A stretch of 64,000 bases of DNA from JAJDAH01 sp964487605 (GTDB lineage: Bacteria; Myxococcota_A; Polyangia; Polyangiales; Polyangiaceae). The stretch's first letter is position 1; each line of letters opens with the position of its first letter. The notes under the pieces were generated by a model that had not been told where the DNA came from, did not search any database, and saw only the letters and a list, made by a program, of their open reading frames with translations. Shown here piece after piece: positions 18,992-25,776 of the stretch. The translations under genes were made by a program, and so were the position numbers. The stretch spans positions 4,247 through 68,246 of the forward strand of contig CAZARU010000030.1 of assembly GCA_964487605.1 (NCBI GenBank), in the 5' to 3' direction.

Positions 18992-19990
18992 GTGACCGCA
19001 AAGCGCGCCCTCATCACCGGGATTACCGGCCAGGACGGGTCGTACATGGCCGAGTTGCTCCTGGCCAAGGGCTACGACGTTCACGGGCTGGTTCGCCGCA
19101 CGGCGGTCGTGACGCCGGGCGTGCGGCTCGCGCGCCTCGCTTCGTGCGTCGACCGAATCACGCTGCACGCGGCCTCCCTGGAGAACTACGCGAGCGTCTT
19201 CTCGGTGGTCGAGCGCGTGCGCCCGGACGAGTGCTACCACTTCGCCGCCCAGAGCTACGTCGCGGATTCGTTCGAGGACGCTTTCACCACGATGACCGCG
19301 AACATCACCGGGACGCACCACGTACTCGCTGCCGTCCAGGCCGTTGCTCCCAAATGTCGAGTCTTCTACGCGGGCTCCAGCGAGATGTTCGGCAACGCCG
19401 ACGAGGTGCCGCAAAAGGAGACGACCCGCCTGCACCCGCGGTCGCCCTACGGGATCAGCAAGGTCGCCGGCTTCCACCTCACGAGCAACTTTCGCGAGGC
19501 CTTCGGGACGTTCGCGTGCAGCGCGATTGCCTTCAACCACGAGTCGCCTCGCCGTGGACCGGAGTTCGTCACGCGCAAGATCAGCAGCACGGTCGCGCGC
19601 ATCGTCGCCAAGAAGCAGGAGCGCCTCGTGCTCGGCAATCTGGACGCCCAGCGCGACTGGGGTCACGCGCGGGACTACGTGGAGGCGATGTGGCTCATGC
19701 TTCAGCAGCAGAGCCCCGACGACTACGTGATCGCCACGGGGGAGACGCACTCCGTTCGTGAGTTCGCCGATCTCGCTTTCGCGACGGTCGGGCTCGACTC
19801 GAAGGCGTACGTGGACGTCTCGGAGGCGTACTTCCGCCCCGCCGAGATCAACGCTCTGCGCGGCGACGCCTCGAAGGCGGAGAAGGTGCTCGGCTGGAAG
19901 CCACGCTCCCGCTTTCGGGAGCTGGTGCGCGAGATGGTGACCGCCGACTGCGAGGCCCTCGGCGTCGGTAGCGCCGTCGTCGGCGAGTAG
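18992..19990 (+). CDS. gmd: GDP-mannose 4,6-dehydratase
   Basis: The enzyme converts GDP-D-mannose to GDP-4-keto-6-deoxy-D-mannose, the entry to fucose, rhamnose-D and perosamine-type sugars. The 332-residue protein has the NAD(P) loop ITGITGQDGSYMAELLL near the start, HFAAQSYVADSF, a Ser/Thr plus YxxxK catalytic set (SSEMFG; SPYGISKVAG), FNHESPRRGPEFVTRK and the RDWGHARDYVEAMW substrate segment, all typical of Gmd. The frame opens at a TTG at 18956, but the GTG at 18992 matches the usual N-terminus (xKRALITG). No Shine-Dalgarno sequence is evident. No fucose synthase or perosamine gene lies nearby, so it probably serves the adjacent envelope locus or a remote one. Confidence 0.93.
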   Translation: MTAKRALITGITGQDGSYMAELLLAKGYDVHGLVRRTAVVTPGVRLARLASCVDRITLHAASLENYASVFSVVERVRPDECYHFAAQSYVADSFEDAFTTMTANITGTHHVLAAVQAVAPKCRVFYAGSSEMFGNADEVPQKETTRLHPRSPYGISKVAGFHLTSNFREAFGTFACSAIAFNHESPRRGPEFVTRKISSTVARIVAKKQERLVLGNLDAQRDWGHARDYVEAMWLMLQQQSPDDYVIATGETHSVREFADLAFATVGLDSKAYVDVSEAYFRPAEINALRGDASKAEKVLGWKPRSRFRELVREMVTADCEALGVGSAVVGE

Positions 19991-20037
19991 GGTGCGCCGC
20001 GCGCCGGGTCCACGCGCGGCCACGGGAACGAGATCTC

Positions 20038-21420
20038 GTGGATGACACCCCGAGCAACGACGCCGGCATCGCATCGCCCTCGTTCGGGACCGTCGTCCGT
20101 ACCTTCACCCGCGTGGGGCTGCAGAGCTTCGGCGGACCCGCCGGCCAGATCGCGGTGATGCACCGCATCCTGGTGGAGGAGAAGCGCTGGATCGGTGAAC
20201 GGCGCTTCTTGCACGCCCTCAACTACTGCGTGTTGCTCCCGGGACCGGAGGCGCAGCAGCTCGCGACGTACCTCGGCTGGTTGCTGCACGGTCATCGCGG
20301 CGGGCTGGCCGCAGGAACGCTCTTCGTCCTGCCCGGCGTCGTCACGATCCTCGCTGCCAGCTTCCTGTACGCGGCAGCGCGCGACGTCTCGTGGGTCGCA
20401 GGGCTCTTCTTCGGCCTGAAAGCCGCCGTGCTCGCCGTCGTCGTCGAAGCGGTCCTGCGCATCGGCACGAGGGTCATGAAGAACGCGGTGATGGTCGCGA
20501 TCGCCGCCGCCGCGTTCGTCGGCCTCTTCTTCTTCCAGGTCCCCTTCCCCGCCGTGGTCGGCCTCGCGGCCCTCGTCGGACTGGTGGGCAGCCTCGCCGC
20601 GCCTGCCACGTTCGACGTCGGGCGTGGTCCCGAAGCCGGAGAGTCCGGGCCCGCGCTCGTGGACGCCCTCTTGGCGCGTGACCCCGAGCGCACGCGCCCC
20701 TCGCTGGCTCGGGCGGCCCGCGTGACCGTCATCTGCCTCGCCCTGTGGTTCGCCCCCATCGCGGTCCTGGCGACCGTCTTCGGGCGGCACCACGTGTTCG
20801 TCGTCGAGGCCGTCTTCTTCAGCAAGGCTGCGGCGGTGACGTTCGGCGGAGCGTACGCCGTGCTCGTCTACGTCGCACAGCAAGCCGTGGAGCGCTACGC
20901 GTGGCTCGGCCCGGGCGAGATGCTCGACGGCCTCGGACTCGCGGAAACGACGCCCGGACCGCTCGTCATGGTGGTTCAGTTCGTCGGTTTCATGGGCGCG
21001 TTCAACCACCCCGGCTCCCTCGACCCGTACGTCGCCGGAACCATCGGCGCGCTGCTCACGACCTGGGTCACGTTCGTCCCGTGTTTTCTCTGGATCTTCC
21101 TGGGCGCGCCGTGGGTCGAGTGGCTGCGCGGCCGGCGCGCGCTGGCGGCGGCCCTGTCGGCGATCACCGCGGCGGTCGTCGGAGTCATCTCGAACCTCGC
21201 GGCGTGGTTCGCGCTCCACGTCCTGTTCACGCGCGTGGAGAGCGTGACGGGGCCCGTCGGCCTCCGACTGCTCCTACCGGACTGGACCTCGGTGGAACCC
21301 GTCGCGCTCGTGGTGGCGGTGAGCGCACTCGTCGCGATGCGCCGCTTTCGCCTCGAGATGCTGCCGGTGCTCGGCGCGAGCGCGCTCGTCGGCCTCGTCG
21401 CACGGCTCCTGCGCGGATGA
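20038..21420 (+). CDS. chrA: Chromate transporter, two-domain ChrA
   Basis: The 460-residue membrane protein is made of two homologous halves, as in full-length CHR-family transporters. Half 1 has FTRVGLQSFGGPAGQIAVM and LLPGPEAQQLATYLGW. Half 2 has FFSKAAAVTFGGAYAVL and AETTPGPLVMVVQFVGFMG. The FGG and PGP motifs are the family hallmarks. ChrA exports chromate from the cytoplasm, although many homologues have untested anion specificity. It starts with a GTG at 20038, 47 bases after gmd. No chrB-like regulator lies next to it. It nearly abuts the convergent FAD oxidoreductase gene (stops 4 bases apart). Confidence 0.92.
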   Translation: MDDTPSNDAGIASPSFGTVVRTFTRVGLQSFGGPAGQIAVMHRILVEEKRWIGERRFLHALNYCVLLPGPEAQQLATYLGWLLHGHRGGLAAGTLFVLPGVVTILAASFLYAAARDVSWVAGLFFGLKAAVLAVVVEAVLRIGTRVMKNAVMVAIAAAAFVGLFFFQVPFPAVVGLAALVGLVGSLAAPATFDVGRGPEAGESGPALVDALLARDPERTRPSLARAARVTVICLALWFAPIAVLATVFGRHHVFVVEAVFFSKAAAVTFGGAYAVLVYVAQQAVERYAWLGPGEMLDGLGLAETTPGPLVMVVQFVGFMGAFNHPGSLDPYVAGTIGALLTTWVTFVPCFLWIFLGAPWVEWLRGRRALAAALSAITAAVVGVISNLAAWFALHVLFTRVESVTGPVGLRLLLPDWTSVEPVALVVAVSALVAMRRFRLEMLPVLGASALVGLVARLLRG

Positions 21421-21424
21421 CCGT

Positions 21425-22738
21425 TCAGTACTCGGTGCCGGCCCGCCACTGCCGGTAGCCGATCGTCGATCGCACGCCGAGGCCCAGGAGCGGCTCCCAG
21501 GGGATCCACGAAGGCGCATCGAGAGCCCGCAGATCGCGAATCGCCTCGTTCTCGCCGCCCAGCACGAGCTCGGCGAGGGCTCGCCCGGCGGCGGTCCCCA
21601 TGGCCACCCCGACGCCGTTGTAGGCCGCCGACGAGAACACCCCGGCGCGCAGCTCGCCGAAGTGCTGGCCGTCGTTGAGCGTGTTCCCCATGACGCCCCC
21701 CCAGGTGTGCTCGAGCTCGACGTCGGCGAGCTCCGGGAAGCGGGCCCTGAGCGACGCGCCGTGCGAGGAGCGAATCCGCTCCCACTCGCGCTCCGAAACC
21801 TCGAACCGCCGCAAGTAGCGCACCGTGTTCCGCATCAGGAGTCGATGATCGCGGGTCCGACGGACGGTCGAGCCGAGTGCCTCCTCCGGGACGAGGCCCC
21901 ATTCGCCGTCGCCGGCGCCGGATCGCTCGGACTCCGAGAGTGGACGAGTGAGGCTCGCGAACGTCATCAGCGGGACGATCCGCCGCTCGAGGAAGCCGAG
22001 CTGAGGCGTGAAGCCGTTCGTGGCCAGCACCAGCACGGGCGCCGACACGCTCCCGCGCTCGCACTCGGCGCGGTGCGGCGGCCCGAGGTCGAGCGCCGTG
22101 ACCGGAGACTGCTCGAAGAGGCTCACGTTCGGCGGCAAGGACGCGCCGAGGCCACGCGCGAGCGCCGCGGGCTGGACCAGCGCCGAACCCGCGGTGAAGA
22201 TCGCGGCGTCGTAGTAGGCGCTGCCGGTGCGCGCCCGCAGGGCCTCGCGGGACACGTCCTCGTACGGTTCACCGAGCACCTCGAGCCCGCGCCGGAACCG
22301 CGCCAGGGCAGCGCGCCCTACGTCGTTCACCGCGACGTGGTAGCGACCAATCTCCGAGAAGTCGCAGCGAACGCCGTGGGCGGCGACGAGCTCGCCCAGC
22401 CACTGGCGACCCGCACGCTGAAGGCGCACCCGACGAGCGTTCCCCTCGACGCCCCACTTCTCGGCCCAGTGCCCCACGTCGACGACGAACCCCGAGTTGC
22501 GACCGGACGAGCCGTAGCCCACGCGCTGCGCCTCGACGACCACCACGCGATCGTCAGGGCGCAGCTCCGCGAGGCGCCGCGCGGCGGCGAGGCCGGTGAA
22601 GCCCGCGCCCAGAACCAGGAAGTCCGCCGTCTCGTCCCTCTCGAGGACACGGGCCGCAGATGGCGGCGGAAGCGTCGCCCACCACCCCGAGGTCCCGTAC
22701 TCGCCCGGAAGTCGCCTGGTCGCACGCCGGTCCGCCAC
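21425..22738 (-). CDS. FAD-dependent oxidoreductase of the DAO family
   Basis: The protein is 437 residues long from the GTG at 22738. An N-terminal stretch (GEYGTSGWWATLPPP) precedes the dinucleotide loop DFLVLGAGFTGLAAARRL, followed by VVVVEAQRVGYGSSGRNSGFV. This layout is typical of gamma-glutamylputrescine oxidase-like and amino-acid deaminating DAO proteins. A later segment, GVFSSAAYNGVGVAMGTAAGR, is the second FAD-contact region. The enzyme would oxidise an amine or amino acid with FAD. The exact substrate is not readable. The frame remains open upstream to 22993 over the divergent aldo/keto reductase gene, so the shorter start is preferred. Confidence 0.85.
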   Translation of the reverse strand: MADRRATRRLPGEYGTSGWWATLPPPSAARVLERDETADFLVLGAGFTGLAAARRLAELRPDDRVVVVEAQRVGYGSSGRNSGFVVDVGHWAEKWGVEGNARRVRLQRAGRQWLGELVAAHGVRCDFSEIGRYHVAVNDVGRAALARFRRGLEVLGEPYEDVSREALRARTGSAYYDAAIFTAGSALVQPAALARGLGASLPPNVSLFEQSPVTALDLGPPHRAECERGSVSAPVLVLATNGFTPQLGFLERRIVPLMTFASLTRPLSESERSGAGDGEWGLVPEEALGSTVRRTRDHRLLMRNTVRYLRRFEVSEREWERIRSSHGASLRARFPELADVELEHTWGGVMGNTLNDGQHFGELRAGVFSSAAYNGVGVAMGTAAGRALAELVLGGENEAIRDLRALDAPSWIPWEPLLGLGVRSTIGYRQWRAGTEY

Positions 22739-22894
22739 GCCCGGGAGCCTACCCGTGGTCGCGCGGGACGTGCGTCCGAAGTGCGAGGTCCAGCGTGCCG
22801 TCGAGTCTCGACGGGGGCCGTTCGAGCTTGACGCTCGCCGCCGGTCGCCCCATGGGCGGTTCTCCCGCGTCTTGCGGTCGGAGGAGAGGCGAGC

Positions 22895-23920
22895 ATGGAG
22901 CACAGAAATCTTGGGAGCAGCGGCCTGAAGGTGTCCACTCTCTGCCTCGGCGCGATGACGTTCGGCGAAGCCGACGACAAGTCGTTCATGCACGGCCTCG
23001 GGTGCGACGAAGCAACGGCGTTCCGGATCATGGACAGGTCGCTCGAGGCGGGCATCGATTTCCTCGACGTCGCGGACGTCTACGGGCAGGACGGCCTCAG
23101 CGAGCGTGTCGTCGGATCATGGTTCGAGAAGTCCGGCAAGCGCGATGCCGTCGTCCTCGCCACGAAGTTTCGGTTTCGCATGGCGGAGGGCCCGAACGGC
23201 ACCGGCGCCTCGCGCCTTCGGATCGTCAGGTGCGTGGAAGAGAGCCTCCGACGACTGAAGACCGATCGAATCGACCTCTACCAGATCCACATGCAGGACC
23301 TGGACACCCCGGAGGAGGAGACGCTGCGCGCCCTGGACGATCTCGTGCGACAGGGCAAGGTGCTGTACCTCGGCGCCAGCAACTACGCGGCGTACCGCCT
23401 CTCGGACAGCCTGTGGACCAGCAAGACCGTCGGGCTGGAGCGCTTCGTCGCGCTGCAGGCGCAGTACAGCCTCGTCGTTCGCGACCTGGAGCGCGAACTC
23501 GTGCCCCTGTGCATGAACCACGGTGTCGGCGTCCTTCCCTGGAGCCCTCTCGCCGGCGGGTTCCTCAGCGGGAAGTACCGAAAGGGCGCTCCTCCGGCTG
23601 CGGGTTCGCGGCTGGAGAAGTGGAAGTCGCGGCTCGAGGCGTTCGACACGGACAGAAACTGGAAGATCCTGGGCGCGCTGGACGAAGTCGCGAAGGAGGT
23701 CGAGTCGAATCCCGCAGCGGTCAGCCTGGCGTGGCTCCTTCGCAAGCCGACGGTCGTCTCGGTCATCTTCGGCGCGCGCACGGTGGAACAACTGGACGAG
23801 AACCTCGCGGGCGCATCCGTCACGCTCACCGACGCCCAGCAGAAGCGCCTGGACGAGGCCAGCGATCTCGACTGGGGCTACCCGTACACGTTCATCAAGA
23901 ACGTGCATGGGCGGTGGTGA
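22895..23920 (+). CDS. Aldo/keto reductase
   Basis: The 341-residue NAD(P)H-dependent (beta/alpha)8 oxidoreductase begins MEHRNLGSSGLKVS and carries the catalytic set in order: Asp and Tyr in DVADVYGQ, Lys in ATKF and His in YQIHMQD. The C-terminal cofactor site is present as IFGARTVEQLDENL. It is closest in style to the general-stress or YajO/potassium-channel-beta-like AKR group, and its physiological carbonyl substrate is unknown. A strong Shine-Dalgarno sequence (GGAGGAG) lies just upstream of the ATG. It is transcribed divergently from the FAD oxidoreductase with a 156-base gap. Confidence 0.92.
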   Translation: MEHRNLGSSGLKVSTLCLGAMTFGEADDKSFMHGLGCDEATAFRIMDRSLEAGIDFLDVADVYGQDGLSERVVGSWFEKSGKRDAVVLATKFRFRMAEGPNGTGASRLRIVRCVEESLRRLKTDRIDLYQIHMQDLDTPEEETLRALDDLVRQGKVLYLGASNYAAYRLSDSLWTSKTVGLERFVALQAQYSLVVRDLERELVPLCMNHGVGVLPWSPLAGGFLSGKYRKGAPPAAGSRLEKWKSRLEAFDTDRNWKILGALDEVAKEVESNPAAVSLAWLLRKPTVVSVIFGARTVEQLDENLAGASVTLTDAQQKRLDEASDLDWGYPYTFIKNVHGRW

Positions 23921-23941
23921 TGGCCCCCCTGGCGCGCTGGC

Positions 23942-24319
23942 TCACGGCACGCCACGGAGGAGCCAGCGCGACGCCTCTTCCGTGTCGCTGAAGATCCGGA
24001 CCTGAACGTCCTCCATCTCGAGCCACGTCGAGGTCATGCGTGCGAGGCCATAGCCGACGGCACCCTCGACGACGACGGCGCAGCGGCGCTCGAACACGCT
24101 CGCGTGTCGCAAGAAGTGCTCGGTGATCGCCCGGAGGTCCGCCGTGGCTCTGCGCTGGAACGACTCCGACCGGGTCACGTCCAGGATCAGGTGCGACGGT
24201 GCCGGGCGCGCCGGATCGGCGACGATCTCGTCCAGCGCGTGCATCAGGCCGTCCGCGGGGTACTCCCCGACGCAGCGGATGACGTGAACGCTACCTTCTC
24301 GACTCCATTCGACAGGCAC
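23942..24319 (-). CDS. Small STAS/SpoIIAA-like protein
   Basis: The 125-residue soluble protein starts at a GTG with GGAAAGG upstream. It begins with a beta strand (VHVIRCVGEYP), then a helix, then SHLILDVTRSESFQRR, then a helix and CAVVVEGAVGYGLARM. This strand-helix alternation resembles the SpoIIAA/STAS fold used in anti-anti-sigma factors and small sensory proteins. A Ser lies at the position after the central strand (VTRSES). No partner kinase is adjacent. Similar small stand-alone STAS-like proteins are common in myxobacteria, and their role is unknown. Confidence 0.65.
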   Translation of the reverse strand: MPVEWSREGSVHVIRCVGEYPADGLMHALDEIVADPARPAPSHLILDVTRSESFQRRATADLRAITEHFLRHASVFERRCAVVVEGAVGYGLARMTSTWLEMEDVQVRIFSDTEEASRWLLRGVP

Positions 24320-24393
24320 GGCCCCTTTCCGGAGACTACCATGGGGAGTTTCTGCTCATGGCGAGCCGTTTCCCGCGGGTCGATTGGACCCGG

Positions 24394-24984
24394 TCACTCG
24401 CGCTCGCGCGAGACGGCGCCTGCGTCCAGGCGGTAGCGCTGCTTCGTCGCCGGACACGTCGCAACCCCCTGGTCGTCGAAGTCGAGGCGCGCGCCGTACT
24501 CGCTCATCCAGCCGGTGACCCGCGCAGGCACGCCGGTGACCAGCGCGTGGTCGGGAACGTCCCGCGTCACGACGGCGCCCGCCGCGACGAAGGCGTGGCG
24601 CCCGATCGACACGCCACAGACGACGGTCGCGTTAGCGCCGATCGTCGCGCCCTCACGCACGCGCGTCGAAACGAACTCGCTGCGTCGTGGCACGGCGCTG
24701 CGCGGATTCTTCACGTTGGTGAAGACGACGCCGGGCCCGCAGAAGACGTCGTCCTCGAGCTCCACGCCGTCGAACACGCTGACGTGATTCTGAACCTTCA
24801 CGCGGGAACCGATCTTCGCGGAGCCCGCGACGAAGCACCCCTGACCGACGGTGCAGTCGTGCCCGATGCGCGCACCGGACATCACGTGGCAGAAGTGCCA
24901 GACCTTCGTCCGCGCCCCGACGACGGCGCCCTCGTCGACGACCGCCGAGGGGTGAATCGTCGCGGTGGGGTCCACGAGGGTCAC
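24394..24984 (-). CDS. WbpD-like sugar N-acetyltransferase (left-handed beta-helix)
   Basis: The 196-residue protein from the GTG at 24984 is built of hexapeptide repeats (TIHPSAVVDEGAVVG, ARIGHDCTVGQGCFV, VKVQNHVSVFDGVELEDDV). It ends with the charged tail YGARLDF and CPATKQRY. The segments VWHFCHVMSGA and VFTNVKNPR are typical of UDP-2-acetamido-3-amino-2,3-dideoxy-glucuronate N-acetyltransferases (WbpD/WlbB), which acetylate the 3-amino group during lipopolysaccharide sugar synthesis with acetyl-CoA. The length fits WbpD (about 190). The partner dehydrogenase, aminotransferase and oxidase genes are not adjacent. The frame extends upstream to 25062, but the WbpD-like start fits better. Confidence 0.85.
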   Translation of the reverse strand: MTLVDPTATIHPSAVVDEGAVVGARTKVWHFCHVMSGARIGHDCTVGQGCFVAGSAKIGSRVKVQNHVSVFDGVELEDDVFCGPGVVFTNVKNPRSAVPRRSEFVSTRVREGATIGANATVVCGVSIGRHAFVAAGAVVTRDVPDHALVTGVPARVTGWMSEYGARLDFDDQGVATCPATKQRYRLDAGAVSRERE

Positions 24985-25100
24985 GGCGCGGCGAGCCCAG
25001 GGGGTCTCGAGCCGCCCACCGCGGGCGAGGGGATGTCCGGCGTCACCGGCGCGAATCATCACGCGGGCGATGGCGCGTCAAGGCGCGGGGCGAATCGATC

Positions 25101-25706
25101 TCACGTCGCCAGGCGCACGACGACCGTCAGGGCGGAATCGGAGTGTTCGAAGACGCGCACTTCGGGCTCGCGCTTCGTGCTGGTGCGAACGAGCTCTCTC
25201 AGGGTGGCGAGCGTCACGAGCACGTAGTTCGGGTCGTCGAAGTAGGGGAATCCCGAGTACGCGATCATCGTCTCGTCGTCGGCCGCGTCCACCACGACCT
25301 TCGCCGGACCGCGTCGGATCTGGCGCCACATGGTCGGCACCTGCTTCAGGACGAAGCGCGGAGTGGTCGCGCGGAGCAGGACCCGAAAGAAACGGGAAAT
25401 GCCCAGGTGCGTGCACGCCTCGATGATCCTCATGAACGCCTCGTCGTCGTCCTCGGCGAGCTGGACTCGCATCGCGGCGAACGCCGCCTGCAGCGCCTCC
25501 TCCGGGTACCAGCTCCCGGCCAGTGGCTCCTCGATCATGGCCCGGTGCGGCTCCGGCACGGCGCGCACGACGCGCGTCCAGGCACCGGGCTCGTGCTCTC
25601 GGTCCACCCACGACCGCGCCGTGACGAGCCAGAGCCCCTTGACCTCGCTCTGCGGGTGAGACCCCACGCCCGGGGTGTACCACAAGCGCACGCGGTCATG
25701 TCTCAT
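25101..25706 (-). CDS. Unknown protein with a SWYP motif
   Basis: The 201-residue soluble protein from the ATG at 25706 contains VKGLWLVTARSWVDRE, EEPLAGSWYPEEALQAAF, HLGISRFFRVLLR and a C-terminal strand-rich part (VVVDAADDETMIAYSG). The order (VKG, then helix, then SWYP, then helical bundle, then beta meander) recalls a group of myxobacterial proteins of unknown function that I cannot name with certainty. It has no signal peptide or membrane helix. The gene is divergent from uvrA with 70 bases between them. The frame is open to 25913, which would run into uvrA, so the shorter start is used. Confidence 0.65.
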   Translation of the reverse strand: MRHDRVRLWYTPGVGSHPQSEVKGLWLVTARSWVDREHEPGAWTRVVRAVPEPHRAMIEEPLAGSWYPEEALQAAFAAMRVQLAEDDDEAFMRIIEACTHLGISRFFRVLLRATTPRFVLKQVPTMWRQIRRGPAKVVVDAADDETMIAYSGFPYFDDPNYVLVTLATLRELVRTSTKREPEVRVFEHSDSALTVVVRLAT

Positions 25707-25776
25707 GACGTCCCACGTCAGCAGGCCGCAGGGCCAAGCTGGACGTACGCGCGCGTCGGCACTACGCGGGTGGCGC

